In this document: positions 25,872-34,956 of the stretch, piece after piece
How the letters are laid out: every line of letters starts with the position of its first letter
How positions within the stretch are numbered: position 1 is the first letter of the stretch
Source: Erythrobacter litoralis HTCC2594
GTDB lineage: Bacteria > Pseudomonadota > Alphaproteobacteria > Sphingomonadales > Sphingomonadaceae
DNA length: 64,000 bases
Direction of reading: 5' to 3'
NCBI RefSeq assembly: GCF_000013005.1
Contig: NC_007722.1
Location: 2,981,501-3,045,500, forward strand
Notes under the pieces: generated by a model
Told to the model about the DNA's origin: nothing
Seen by the model: the letters and a program-made list of their open reading frames with translations, nothing else
The model's database searches: none
Translations under genes and position numbers: made by a program

Positions 25872-25910
25872 GAAAAAGAGGGCTCGACACAGCGAAGCGC
25901 CGAACCCTCT
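25872..25910 (-). terminator. Rho-independent terminator of the TonB-receptor operon
   Basis: On the minus strand AGAGGGTTCG (25910-25901) pairs with CGAGCCCTCT (25886-25877) with one mismatch, followed by TTTTT before CGAACTTTTA. It lies 19 bp downstream of the receptor stop at 25929 and closes the P450-ferredoxin-dehydrogenase-receptor operon. Confidence 0.8.
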
Positions 25911-25928
25911 TGCAATTAGCGAGTAAGT

Positions 25929-28661
25929 TTAAAACTTGCCGCGCACGGTGATGCCGTAAGTCCGCGGTTCCGCAAGAAAAGCGGAGAACGTTTGTTGCGG
26001 AGCCACGAAAGGCGTGTTGAAGGCCACCTGCGTATACCCAACGTCAAACAAATTATTGACCCATCCCTCGATCGCGAAGCGATCCGCAATATTGGTCAGA
26101 CCCACACGCCCGTTCACTACGACGAAGCTGTCCTGTTCCTTGCCGAAGAGCAGGTCGGAGCCGGTGTTGTAATCACCAGCCATACGAGCGTTCACGAAGA
26201 CCAGGCCTTCGAGCCCACTGTCGCCGATTGGCGGCGTCCACGTAAGCGACGATGTTGCCACGATCTCTGGTGCATTCGACAGGTTGTCGCCTGGCAGCAA
26301 GCGTAGTGCGGGGTCGAGCGGTGCCCCGGTATCGTCCCCGATAAGATTGTCTTCAAAGCTCGTATCCGAATAGGTGACGCCAAGGGTAATATCCAAATCA
26401 CGAGCGGGTCGTAGATAGGTTTCGATCTCGACACCTTGAGCGATCACACCTGGTGCAACTTCGTCGGAAGAGCATGCTCCGGTTGTCGCGCTTGCGTCCG
26501 TGTCGGCCCCGCCGAGATCGCTATCGCAACTATTGACAGTCTGCACGATGTAGAACGCCCCATTGAAGGTGTTCAATTGGAAATTGCTGAACTCTTGCCG
26601 GAAGCCTGCAATGCTAACCCCGAACTCGCGCCCCGAGTATTTCAGGCCGATCTCATATGCATTGACTGTTTCTTCATCGAACTGCAGCGCGGCTGCGGAG
26701 ATATTGGCCGGATCGAACGCAAGCGGATTTGACAGCGCAGACCTGTCGAGGTTGAAACCGCCCGCCTTGTAGCCGCGTGAATACGAACCGTAGACTAGCA
26801 GATCGGGCGTAGGCTTCCAGCTCAGGATGGCCGTACCGGTAAACTCCTCTTCATCACGCGAGTCTTCGAGAGAAACTCCATCCAGTTCCGCAGTCGAATT
26901 GCCCTGGCAGGAAAGAGCGATGATGCCACCGGCCAGAGGCGCCAAAGTCGGAACACCCAAGAATCCGCCAAGCAAATTGCGGTTTGTCGGACAAACCGTG
27001 TTGTCATTGCCGAAAGTCGCGTCGAAGTCCTTGGTTTCGTTTGTATAGCGAAGCCCCAGCGTCAAATCGAGCGTATCTGTGATGGCGAAGATATTATGCG
27101 TGAACAACGCGAAGTTTTCGCTCTTCTGGTTGTAGACTTCGCGGGTGCCTCCAAGATCGCTTATGCTGGCCAGATTATTGATACCTGCGAGGACCGCTGG
27201 GGTTGCAGCGCCGAATGCCGGGGTTCCTGTCAGCGTGCCGTCCAGTGCAGCCACATTGGCACCGAGGCAGTTCGATGCCCCCGGATTGACCAAAGCCGGG
27301 TTGATCGCGATAGCGATGCGGCACGCTACGAAATTGCCGTACTGGGTGCCGAACCGCAGATTGTCACGCACCTGCAGTTTTTCATTGGCGTAATACGCGC
27401 CAATCAACCAATCGAGTTTCCCGTTGAAGGCCTCGCCACTCAGGCGCAGTTCCTGAGTGAATGTTTCGAATTCTCGAGCAAGCGCATCCTCGGTCGGAGC
27501 ACGGTAGAGAATGTCGACCGTGGTGTAATCGGTGTCCGATCCCTGACTGTTGGCATATTCACGATAACCGGTGATGGACGTCAAAGTTACGTTCCCGAAG
27601 TCCCAATTCAATTCCCCGGAAATACCGTAGTCTTCTGTTTCCCCTTCGTAGCTCCTGCCCGGAGTAGGATACAGATCGCGGTTGAATGTGTCCTGGGTGA
27701 GGGCACGCGAATCCTGCCCAAGCGCAAGCAAGATCGGAATGATCGGATTGTCGGTACTCGTCAGCGCAGGCCCGCCCGATGGCCGCGTAAACGGATCAAG
27801 CCCGGCGCTGACCCGTGCAAGCGGCGCAAACTCAGGTTGGACGAACGTCGCAGCGCAGCACGCTTCGTCCTTTTTGGAATAATCCCCGACAAGGCGAATG
27901 GACAGGTCGTCGTTGGGTTCGAACAGGAGCTGACCGCGGACCAGATAACGATCGCGATTGTTGATCGTCCCGCCGTTGGTAACATCGTTGTAGAAGCCGT
28001 CGCGCTCGAAATACACGCCGTCCACGCGCGCAGCTACTCTGTCGCCAAGCGGAGCGTTTATGCCGCCTTCGACGCGGATCGCATCATAGTTGCCATAAGT
28101 GAAGGCCCCATACGCGCTGAAATCGAACTCGGGCGGTGCGGTATAGATATTGATCAGGCCTGCTGATGAGTTCCGCCCGCCCAAAGTACCTTGGGGACCG
28201 CGAAGTATCTCGACCCTGTCGATAGGGCCGAGCTCACTCAGGGCGCTTCCCGAACGAGAGCGATAGACTCCATCGACGAAAACCGCGACCGAACTTTCCA
28301 GACCAGGGTTGTCGCCGACCGTGCCGATACCGCGAATACGCGCGGAACCGTTAGCTTCGTTGCCGGTGGAAGATACAAGGAGGGACGGTGCAACCTGGTT
28401 CAGTTCACGAATGTCGCTGGCGCCCGAATTCTGGAGGGTTTCTCCGGAAACAGCCGACACGGCAACCGGAACATCCGCCAGGACCTGCGATCGCCCTTGC
28501 GCGGTAACGATGATTACGTTCTGGTCTTCGACATCGGCACCTTCAACCAGATCCGCATCAGGTTCGCCAATATCCTGGGCGAAGACGGCGGTCGGCGTGA
28601 AGGCCAGTGCCACTGCCAATGCACCAAGGGCGCAATGGTGGCGTGATGGAATTCTTTTCAT
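25929..28661 (-). CDS. TonB-dependent outer-membrane receptor
   Basis: This 910-residue protein has a signal peptide (MKRIPSRHHCALGALAVALA...VFAQ), a TonB-box-like N-terminus (DQNVIIVTAQGR), a plug domain (DVPVAVSAVSGETLQNSGAS, then VEILRGPQGTLGGRNSSAGLI) and a long beta barrel ending in the aromatic residue F (YGITVRGKF). I use the start at 28661 because the 22 residues before it do not look like a leader. It belongs to the large sphingomonad receptor family used to import many non-iron substrates. It is the last gene of the minus-strand P450 operon, so uptake of that pathway's substrate is likely. Confidence 0.93.
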   Translation of the reverse strand: MKRIPSRHHCALGALAVALAFTPTAVFAQDIGEPDADLVEGADVEDQNVIIVTAQGRSQVLADVPVAVSAVSGETLQNSGASDIRELNQVAPSLLVSSTGNEANGSARIRGIGTVGDNPGLESSVAVFVDGVYRSRSGSALSELGPIDRVEILRGPQGTLGGRNSSAGLINIYTAPPEFDFSAYGAFTYGNYDAIRVEGGINAPLGDRVAARVDGVYFERDGFYNDVTNGGTINNRDRYLVRGQLLFEPNDDLSIRLVGDYSKKDEACCAATFVQPEFAPLARVSAGLDPFTRPSGGPALTSTDNPIIPILLALGQDSRALTQDTFNRDLYPTPGRSYEGETEDYGISGELNWDFGNVTLTSITGYREYANSQGSDTDYTTVDILYRAPTEDALAREFETFTQELRLSGEAFNGKLDWLIGAYYANEKLQVRDNLRFGTQYGNFVACRIAIAINPALVNPGASNCLGANVAALDGTLTGTPAFGAATPAVLAGINNLASISDLGGTREVYNQKSENFALFTHNIFAITDTLDLTLGLRYTNETKDFDATFGNDNTVCPTNRNLLGGFLGVPTLAPLAGGIIALSCQGNSTAELDGVSLEDSRDEEEFTGTAILSWKPTPDLLVYGSYSRGYKAGGFNLDRSALSNPLAFDPANISAAALQFDEETVNAYEIGLKYSGREFGVSIAGFRQEFSNFQLNTFNGAFYIVQTVNSCDSDLGGADTDASATTGACSSDEVAPGVIAQGVEIETYLRPARDLDITLGVTYSDTSFEDNLIGDDTGAPLDPALRLLPGDNLSNAPEIVATSSLTWTPPIGDSGLEGLVFVNARMAGDYNTGSDLLFGKEQDSFVVVNGRVGLTNIADRFAIEGWVNNLFDVGYTQVAFNTPFVAPQQTFSAFLAEPRTYGITVRGKF

Positions 28662-28786
28662 GTCTCTCTCCTCTACGAATGTGCCCCATCCTGAGCACTT
28701 CACGGTGTCAGGACCCGATGCCGACAAGCGCGATTCATTTCAAGACGTGCGGGTTGGGTTGACAGATTATTCCGCATTTTCGACCA

Positions 28787-28808
28787 GCATGTGGCAAAAA
28801 TGCCATGC
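28787..28808. other. Inverted repeat between receptor and dehydrogenase genes
   Basis: TGGCA-AAAA-TGCCA (28792-28805) is a perfect 5-bp stem, extended imperfectly to GCATG…ATGC on both sides. It sits in the 167-bp gap after the dehydrogenase stop (28829) and before the receptor start (28661). It could be an operator for a receptor promoter or an RNA hairpin that uncouples the genes. No T run follows. Confidence 0.4.
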
Positions 28809-28828
28809 AGGTCTCTACATGAAGGTCT

Positions 28829-29899
28829 CTAGTAACTCGACAGCTTCGCGAAGCGGTCCTTGAGATATCCCGACGAGCCGAAGCTCGCTTCGAGCACGCG
28901 GGCGCGCTTGAGGTAGAAGCCGACGTCGTATTCGTCGGTCATGCCGATACCGCCATGCAGCTGGATGCCCTCGTTCGCCATTTTGTGCATGACGCGGTTG
29001 GCCTCCGCTTTGGCGATGGTTGCCGCACGCGCGACCCCGAAGCCGCCATCGACCGCCTGCAGGCCTGCCTCGACCGCGCTGCGCATCTGGGCGAGATCGG
29101 CGAAGAGGTCGGCCATGCGGTGCTGCAGTGCCTGGAAGGTGGCGAGCACCTGGTTGAACTGCACGCGCTGCTTCAGATAATCGAGCGTGGTGTCGAAGAC
29201 CTGCTGCGCCATTCCGAGCATTTCGGCTGCGGTCAGCACGCGTGCCCGGTCGAGCACATCGTCGAGCAGGCTGTCGCCGCCACCAGCGAGCTTGTCCGCC
29301 GCCGCACCGTCGAAACTCACGTCGGCATGGCTGCGCTGATCGGTGAGCTTGCGCGTGGTGAGCGAAACGCCATCACTTTTCTCGACGAGATAGAGCCCGT
29401 CTTTCGCGGCGACCACGAACAGGTCCGCACCATGCGCTTCGTGGACGAAGGCCTTCTTGCCGGTCAACTTGCCGCCCGAGACGCTCGTCTCGATCGTGCT
29501 CGGATCGTGATGTGCGCCCTCGTCGACCGCCAGCGTTGCCACCGTCTCGCCGCTGGCAAGCCTGGGCAGCCACTTGGCCTTCTGCTCCTCGCTGCCGCCC
29601 AGCACGATTGCGCTGGCCGCGATGGTCGTGGCGGCCAGCGGGCTGGCGGTCAGCGTCTTGCCGAGTTCCTCGACCACGAGACCAGCCGACATGAAGCCGA
29701 AATCCGAACCGCCGTGGTCTTCCGGGATGATGACCCCGGCCCAGCCCATCTCGGCCATCGTGGCATAGGCATCCTTGTCGTAAGCGTGGGGCTCGCCGCT
29801 TGCGCGGACCTTGCGGAACTCGGTCACCGGGCTTTCGTTGGTGGCCCAGTCGCGCGCCATGTCGCGCAGCATTTCCTGTTCTTCGTTGAGAACTGCCAT
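28829..29899 (-). CDS. Acyl-CoA dehydrogenase, short partner subunit
   Basis: The 356-residue flavoprotein belongs to the acyl-CoA dehydrogenase family that introduces an alpha,beta double bond into acyl-CoA. Family blocks seen: WAGVIIPEDHGGSDFGF, RVQFNQVLATFQALQHRMAD (FAD and helix region) and a C-terminal QLHGGIGMTDEYDVGFYLKR. It pairs with the 403-residue dehydrogenase directly upstream (18-bp gap). Such short/long pairs form alpha2beta2 enzymes in steroid side-chain and related pathways, where one chain lacks a complete active site. Which chain is catalytic cannot be settled by eye. Confidence 0.88.
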   Translation of the reverse strand: MAVLNEEQEMLRDMARDWATNESPVTEFRKVRASGEPHAYDKDAYATMAEMGWAGVIIPEDHGGSDFGFMSAGLVVEELGKTLTASPLAATTIAASAIVLGGSEEQKAKWLPRLASGETVATLAVDEGAHHDPSTIETSVSGGKLTGKKAFVHEAHGADLFVVAAKDGLYLVEKSDGVSLTTRKLTDQRSHADVSFDGAAADKLAGGGDSLLDDVLDRARVLTAAEMLGMAQQVFDTTLDYLKQRVQFNQVLATFQALQHRMADLFADLAQMRSAVEAGLQAVDGGFGVARAATIAKAEANRVMHKMANEGIQLHGGIGMTDEYDVGFYLKRARVLEASFGSSGYLKDRFAKLSSY

Positions 29900-29917
29900 T
29901 GTTCGAGCTCCCCTCTC

Positions 29918-31129
29918 TTACTGGTGATCCAGCATGCCAAGGACACGCTTGGAAATGATGTTGTTCTGGATTTCGGTCGAGCCGCCGTAGATCGTCGTGG
30001 CCTTGCCGAAGAGCCAGCCGCGCACGGCTTCCAGCTCGCTGTCGGTGAAGCTGTCGCCTTCCCAGCCGAGGCCCTGCAACCCGCGGATTTCGATCAGCAA
30101 TTCGCTGCGTTCCTGGCTCAGCTTGGTGCCGAGCTTCTTGAGCACAGAGCTGATTTCGGAGACGCCGCCAGCTGCCTTGCTTTCCTCCATCGCGCGGCGC
30201 GCAGTGAGCAGGAAGCTGTTCCAGCGGATCTCGAAATCAGCGATCTTGTCGCGCAGCACCGCATCGGCGAGTTCGCCGTCGGCGCCCGTCGGCTGGTACT
30301 TCTTGGCGATATCGCCAAGGCTCTGGCCCATGAGACGGGCGAGGCTGCCGCCGCCCGAGATGTTGGTGCGCTCGTGCTGCAGAAGGCGCTTGCCGATGGT
30401 CCAGCCCTGGCCTTCCTCGCCGACGAGGTTTTCCTTCGGGACCTTCACGTCGGTGAAAAAGGTTTCGCAGAACGGGCTGGTCCCGCTGATCATGGTGATC
30501 GGGCGGACTTCGACGCCGGGCGTGTCCATGTCGATCAGCATGAAGCTGATGCCCTTGTGCTTGTCGCTCTTGTCGGTTCGTACAATTGCAAAGCACTTGT
30601 CGGCCCATTGGCCGCCGCTGGTCCAGGTCTTCTGGCCGTTGACAAGGTAGTGGTCCCCCTTGTCCTCGGCAAAGGTCTGGAGGTTCGCGAGGTCAGAGCC
30701 GGCATTGGGTTCCGAATAGCCCTGGCACCAGCGGATTTCGCCGCGGCAGATCGGCGGAATATGCTCCTGCTTCTGTGCCTCGTTGCCGTATTCGAGCAGC
30801 GTCGGGCCGAACATCATGACGCCCATGCCGCCGATCGGGTTGTAGGCACCCGCCTTGGCGAATTCTTGGTCGATGATCTTCGCCTGCGCCTTGGTGAGGC
30901 CGCCGCCGCCGTATTCCTTCGGCCAGGTGGGGGTGCCCCAGCCGCGCGCGCCCACGGCTTCGCGCCACTTGGTCTGCGCCGGCGTTTCGTTGGTGGGGCC
31001 GTCCACGCCGGCTAGTGCGTTGGACTGGCCCTTGAGTTCGGCGGGAAAATTGTCCGCCAGAAACTGCTGCACTTCCGCGCGGAAGGCGTTTTCGTCGGTC
31101 TGGGTTGCGGGCTCAATTTGTGTGGCCAT
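29918..31129 (-). CDS. Acyl-CoA dehydrogenase, long partner subunit
   Basis: This 403-residue acyl-CoA dehydrogenase has the three usual regions: an N-terminal helical domain (about 1-130), a beta domain with WCQGYSEPNAGSDLANLQT and KTWTSGGQWADKCF, and a C-terminal helical domain with the FadE-type ending ATTIYGGSTEIQNNIISKRV. In the place of the Glu of classical YEGT motifs the sequence reads YGGST, as is common in the actinobacterial-like FadE subclass. It sits between ferredoxin (68 bp) and the 356-residue partner (18 bp) in the P450 operon. Confidence 0.9.
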   Translation of the reverse strand: MATQIEPATQTDENAFRAEVQQFLADNFPAELKGQSNALAGVDGPTNETPAQTKWREAVGARGWGTPTWPKEYGGGGLTKAQAKIIDQEFAKAGAYNPIGGMGVMMFGPTLLEYGNEAQKQEHIPPICRGEIRWCQGYSEPNAGSDLANLQTFAEDKGDHYLVNGQKTWTSGGQWADKCFAIVRTDKSDKHKGISFMLIDMDTPGVEVRPITMISGTSPFCETFFTDVKVPKENLVGEEGQGWTIGKRLLQHERTNISGGGSLARLMGQSLGDIAKKYQPTGADGELADAVLRDKIADFEIRWNSFLLTARRAMEESKAAGGVSEISSVLKKLGTKLSQERSELLIEIRGLQGLGWEGDSFTDSELEAVRGWLFGKATTIYGGSTEIQNNIISKRVLGMLDHQ

Positions 31130-31197
31130 GGGCGTTTTCTCAAAGAATCGAGGAAAGACAGATAAGAATGTAGGCTACGGGGACGAAAATCCCTCCG

Positions 31198-31524
31198 TCA
31201 GTATTGTTGTTCGGGTAGGTGAAGAACCAATCCATCCAGCATCGGCTTCATCGGAATCTGGCAGGCAAGGCGACTGTATTCAGTGGTGCCTTCGGCGAAC
31301 TGCAAGAGGTCGGCCTCCATTCCATCATGCATAAGCCGACCCACCTTGTCGATCCATTCGGGATCGACATGCACATGACAGGTCGCGCAAGCACATACCC
31401 CTCCGCAATCGCCATCGATACCCGGCACGTCATTGTATAGCGCCGCTTCCCTGGCTGTCTCGCCTTCTTCTATTTCGACCTCCCGTCGCTCACCATCGCT
31501 AGCCACGAACGTAATTTTGATCAT
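31198..31524 (-). CDS. [2Fe-2S] ferredoxin, P450 electron donor
   Basis: The 108-residue product is an adrenodoxin/putidaredoxin-type ferredoxin. The cluster ligands are C40, C46 and C49 (CGGVCACATC) and C88 (LACQIPM). I start at ATG 31524 (MIKITFVASDGE); a longer frame reaches back into the P450 gene and lacks support. It lies 28 bp after the P450 stop, the standard CYP153 arrangement, so it should deliver electrons to it. The ferredoxin reductase that usually completes the set is absent from the window and must come from elsewhere. Confidence 0.93.
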   Translation of the reverse strand: MIKITFVASDGERREVEIEEGETAREAALYNDVPGIDGDCGGVCACATCHVHVDPEWIDKVGRLMHDGMEADLLQFAEGTTEYSRLACQIPMKPMLDGLVLHLPEQQY

Positions 31525-31552
31525 CTTGAACTCCGCATTTCGATCTCGAGAG

Positions 31553-32815
31553 TCAGCGGGCGCGGAGCCGCACCGGCAGCCTGGTGATTCCGCGGACGAG
31601 GTTTGAAAAAAGACGCTCTGGTTCACCTGTAACCTCGACCCGGGAAAAGCGCTTGTGAATTTCTTCCCAGATGATCCGCAGCTGCAGTTCCGCGAGCCGG
31701 TTTCCCATGCAGCGGTGAATGCCATAGCCGAATGAGAGGTGATGGCGCGGATTTTTGCGGTCGATGATGAACTGGTCCGCGCGCTCGATAGCACTCTCGT
31801 CGCGGTTGCCTGACAGGTACCACATCACCACCTTGTCGCCCTTCTTGATCTGTTTGCCGCCGATCTCCCAATCTTCCAGCGCGGTGCGGCGCATATGAGT
31901 GAGGGGGGTCTGCCAACGGATGATTTCCGGAACCATTTTGCTAATGAGCGAAGGATCCGCGTCGAGTTTCGCGTACTCGTCCGGGCTTTGGTTCAAGGCG
32001 AGCACGCCGCCGCTGATGGAATTGCGTGTTGTGTCGTTTCCACCGACGATCAGCAGCATAAGATTGCCGAGAAACTCGAGGAACGGCATGTCGCGCGTGG
32101 CGGGAGAATGAGCCATCATCGAGATGAGGTCGTTCTTCGGCTCCTCGTTTATCCGTTCGTCCCACAGAGTCTTGAAATACATCGCGCAACCGATGAGTTC
32201 TTCGCGCCGCGCCTCGTAGGATTCGACGATCCCGGTTTCAGGTGCCGCAGTTGCTACATCGGACCAGCGCGTCAGCTTGCGCCGCTCCTCCCAAGGGAAA
32301 TCAAACAAGGTTGCCAGCGTCATCGTCGTCAACTCGATCGCAACCTTATCCACCCAGTCGAAATCTTCGCCAATCGGGAGTTCATCGAGAATCTCTCCCG
32401 CGCGCTTGCGGATGATCGGCTCGAGCAGTTGCAGGTTGGACGGAGCCACTGCCGGAGTCACCGCCTTGCGCTGCTGATCGTGCTTGGGCGGGTCCATCGC
32501 TATGAACATTTCAAGTTCGAGCGCGCCTTCCACCGAATGCATGTCCTGGATTGCAATTCCGCCTAGCTTCGCTTCCGAAGAGAAGACCTTATGATTGGTG
32601 TCCACCGCCATGATGTCGTCGAACTTGGTAATGGACCAGTAAGGGCCGACATAGCTCTCGCGGCAGTAGTGGACAGGTTCTTCGGCGCGCAACCTGTCAA
32701 AAAATAGACCGATGGTATCGTTCTGAAACAGGCTTGGCCGGGCCACGTCGATTTCCTCGATCGGAATTGACGCGATCCTCGCCGCGGCATCCGGCTCGGC
32801 GATCTGGCTGTCCAT
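31553..32815 (-). CDS. Cytochrome P450, CYP153 family
   Basis: The 420-residue protein is a CYP153-type P450, known for terminal hydroxylation of alkanes, limonene and other hydrophobic chains. CYP153 hallmarks run along its length: PVHYCRESYVGPYWSITKFD, TNHKVFSSE, FIAMDPPKHDQQRK, the I-helix LIVGGNDTTRNS (about residue 257), EIIRWQTPLTHMRRTALED and the heme loop HLSFGYGIHRCMGNRLAELQ with Cys369. It is the first gene of the minus-strand operon and is divergent from the GntR gene across a 201-bp control region. Which substrate it takes here is not known, and the neighbours suggest more than a plain alkane. Confidence 0.95.
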   Translation of the reverse strand: MDSQIAEPDAAARIASIPIEEIDVARPSLFQNDTIGLFFDRLRAEEPVHYCRESYVGPYWSITKFDDIMAVDTNHKVFSSEAKLGGIAIQDMHSVEGALELEMFIAMDPPKHDQQRKAVTPAVAPSNLQLLEPIIRKRAGEILDELPIGEDFDWVDKVAIELTTMTLATLFDFPWEERRKLTRWSDVATAAPETGIVESYEARREELIGCAMYFKTLWDERINEEPKNDLISMMAHSPATRDMPFLEFLGNLMLLIVGGNDTTRNSISGGVLALNQSPDEYAKLDADPSLISKMVPEIIRWQTPLTHMRRTALEDWEIGGKQIKKGDKVVMWYLSGNRDESAIERADQFIIDRKNPRHHLSFGYGIHRCMGNRLAELQLRIIWEEIHKRFSRVEVTGEPERLFSNLVRGITRLPVRLRAR

Positions 32816-33016
32816 AAGAACTATTCCTTCTACATCTCAGGCCTGATCGGCCTTCAGTCATCCTTAAGGGAGACATCTCGTGCAGTCAATAAATCGTATA
32901 CTCTTTTAGTCGCTTGCAGACACCAATCCCATCGGATAGTGTGCCGATCCAGCGAAGGTTTGCTAATATCCTTATACTGTTTATTCGAGAGGTGCGGGTG
33001 TGCTGATGAGTGGCGG
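32816..33016. promoter_or_regulatory. Divergent promoter region, P450 operon / GntR regulator
   Basis: This 201-bp gap must hold the promoters of both catabolic transcripts. An inverted repeat AGGCC-TGATC-GGCCT lies at 32840-32854 close to the P450 start. The sequence around 32895-32915 and 32960-32985 is AT-rich (…AATCGTATACTC…, …CTAATATCCTTATACTG…), fitting promoters. The GntR binding site itself cannot be identified with certainty. Confidence 0.45.
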
Positions 33017-33745
33017 ATGCCAGCGGTGAAGAAGGCCAAGCGTGCCCTTTCTCTTGCGCAAAGCATCGTGCGGGACATCGAGGCGGGTCGCCATAACCCG
33101 GGTGACAGGCTTCCGCGCGAGGATGAAATGCTCGCGCGTTACGAGGTTGCGCGCGCAACTTTGCGGGAGGCTTTGCGGTTCCTGGAATTGCAAGGGGTCA
33201 TCCATCTCCAGCTCGGCCGTGGTGGAGGTCCCGTCGTAGCCCGTCCGCAGACCGGCGATTTTGCAAGCAGTTTGTCATTGATTCTGCATTTCATGGAAGC
33301 CGATTTGCGTGGTTTGCTTGAATTGCGCGAAGCAATTGCTCCCGATGTCGCAGGGTATGCAGCCCAGCGTGCAACTACCGCTGATCTCAGCGCGTTGGCA
33401 GGGTGTCTGGCGGAATTGAGGCATCATGAAGCCTCTGATCAATTCGAGGAACTTAATCGCAGATTTCACGACTTGTTGGGTTGGGCGAGCGGCAATCCGC
33501 TGTTCGGTTTGCTGACCTCTGCGATGCATCTGTTGACCCGCGAGTTTTCCCATTCGCTGGGATATTCGGCACAGGAACGGGCGGTGCAGATGAAGTTTCT
33601 GGTGCGGGTGCTCGAGGCAGTGCGGACTGGCGACAGCGCCGCGGCCCGTCAAGCAATGAGCCGGTTGGTGGCCGGCTCTGCCGTCTATCTTTCGGAGCGC
33701 AGTCCCGAGCTGGTCTCGCAGCGGGTGCGGTGGGGGCAGCTGTAG
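33017..33745 (+). CDS. GntR-family regulator with FCD domain (FadR subfamily)
   Basis: The 242-residue protein has an N-terminal winged helix (AQSIVRDIEAGRHNPGDRLP, then EMLARYEVARATLREALRFL) and a C-terminal all-helical FCD effector domain (about residues 95-225, starting LRGLLELREAIAPDVA). FadR-type members sense acyl-CoA or carboxylic acids. I begin at 33017 (MPAVKKAKRALS) because the longer frame from 32939 adds atypical sequence. Its place between the two divergent catabolic operons makes it their probable local regulator. Confidence 0.9.
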   Translation: MPAVKKAKRALSLAQSIVRDIEAGRHNPGDRLPREDEMLARYEVARATLREALRFLELQGVIHLQLGRGGGPVVARPQTGDFASSLSLILHFMEADLRGLLELREAIAPDVAGYAAQRATTADLSALAGCLAELRHHEASDQFEELNRRFHDLLGWASGNPLFGLLTSAMHLLTREFSHSLGYSAQERAVQMKFLVRVLEAVRTGDSAAARQAMSRLVAGSAVYLSERSPELVSQRVRWGQL

Positions 33746-33795
33746 AATTTTCAATAGTTTGAGTGTGCGTTTAGGCAAGTGGCTGGAGAGGAAGA

Positions 33796-34938
33796 ATGGC
33801 GTTGAAGAGCCGAATATGCGAAATGCTGGGGATCCGGTACCCGATCCTGCTTGCCGGGATGGGCGGAGCGAGCGTTCCGGCGCTGGCGGCTGCGGTTTCG
33901 AATGCCGGCGGGCTCGGGGTCCTGGGTGCCGCGGCGTGTTCGCCCGATCAGTTGCGTGACTGGATTCGCCAGACCCGGGAATTGACCGACAAACCTTTCG
34001 GTGTCGATACGCTGCTCCCCGCGTCGGTCAGGCGCGGCTCTGCCCCTCAAAGCGGTGCTGCACCCCAAAATCCCATGGATCTGATGGGTGAATATCAGCA
34101 GTTCGCGCGCGACTTCATGGATCGTGAAGAGCTTCCGGAGGTCGATGCTGCCGCCGCCATGCGGGCGGCGGGCGCGCCTGAAATGGGCAAGGGCGGCCCG
34201 CAGTTGTTCTCGAAGGAATTCTTTGAGGCGCAGATGGAAGTGGTGATCGAGGAAAAGGTGCCGGTTTATGCTGCCGGCCTTGGCAATCCTGAACCGTGGA
34301 TGGATCGGCTCCATGCCAATGGCACCAAGGTCATGGCGGTGATCGGCAAGGTCAAGCACGCCGAACAGGTCGTCGGGTCGGGCATCGACATGATAGTCGC
34401 GCAAGGGCACGATGGCGGAGGTCACAACTCGCCGATCGGGACTATTTCCTTGATTCCCCAGGTGGTCGACGCCGTTGGCGATCGTGTTCCTGTCCTTGGG
34501 GCCGGCGGTATCTCGGATGGCCGGGGTGTTGCCGCTGCGATGATGCTGGGGGCAGAGGGCGCGTGGGTCGGCACGGCATTTCTCGCGACCGAGGAAGCGG
34601 GCATCGAGCGCTTCCAGAAAGAGGCGATCACCGAAAGCGGCGATGCCGATACGGTCGTTAGTCGATCGCTTACCGGCAAACCGGCGCGCATGATCCGTAA
34701 CAAATGGGCAGACGCCTGGGTGCAGGCTGGAAAGGAACCTCTGCCGATGCCCTATCAGTCGATGATTTCTGGCCCGGTCATGGCCTCCGGGATCAGGGCC
34801 GAGCGCAAGGATGTCATCCCCGGCTTCGCGGGGCAAGGCATCGGCCTGATCGATTCGATCCGACCTGCCGCCGAAGTGATGCGCGACCTGGTCGATGGAG
34901 CCGAGAAGGCGTTGGCGTCCGCCGGCACCTACAAGTGA
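33796..34938 (+). CDS. Nitronate monooxygenase-like flavoprotein
   Basis: This 380-residue TIM-barrel flavoprotein belongs to the NMO/2-nitropropane dioxygenase family, whose members include nitronate monooxygenases and NAD(P)H:quinone or enoyl reductases. Visible: the N-terminal RYPILLAGMGGASVPALAAA, the phosphate/FMN region AQGHDGGGHNSPIGTISL and GAGGISDGRGVAAAMMLGAEGAWVG. Many homologues in steroid or terpene clusters act as electron-transfer or reductase enzymes, so true nitronate activity is unlikely to be its job here; that is inference. It opens the plus-strand operon, 50 bp after gntR, with a good ribosome site. Confidence 0.85.
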   Translation: MALKSRICEMLGIRYPILLAGMGGASVPALAAAVSNAGGLGVLGAAACSPDQLRDWIRQTRELTDKPFGVDTLLPASVRRGSAPQSGAAPQNPMDLMGEYQQFARDFMDREELPEVDAAAAMRAAGAPEMGKGGPQLFSKEFFEAQMEVVIEEKVPVYAAGLGNPEPWMDRLHANGTKVMAVIGKVKHAEQVVGSGIDMIVAQGHDGGGHNSPIGTISLIPQVVDAVGDRVPVLGAGGISDGRGVAAAMMLGAEGAWVGTAFLATEEAGIERFQKEAITESGDADTVVSRSLTGKPARMIRNKWADAWVQAGKEPLPMPYQSMISGPVMASGIRAERKDVIPGFAGQGIGLIDSIRPAAEVMRDLVDGAEKALASAGTYK

Positions 34939-34956
34939 AGCGCAGGAGGCAAGAAG

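Noticed and set aside
28955..31015. A 686-codon plus-strand open frame opposite the acyl-CoA dehydrogenase pair
   Set aside because: It spans two well-supported minus-strand genes and the gap between them, a typical antisense frame in high-GC DNA.
31553..32815. P450 as a steroid C26 hydroxylase (CYP125/CYP142 type), suggested by Ltp2-like neighbours
   Set aside because: The sequence follows CYP153 over its entire length, including the FIAMDPPKHD and FGYGIHRCMGNRLAELQ blocks, and not the CYP125 pattern.
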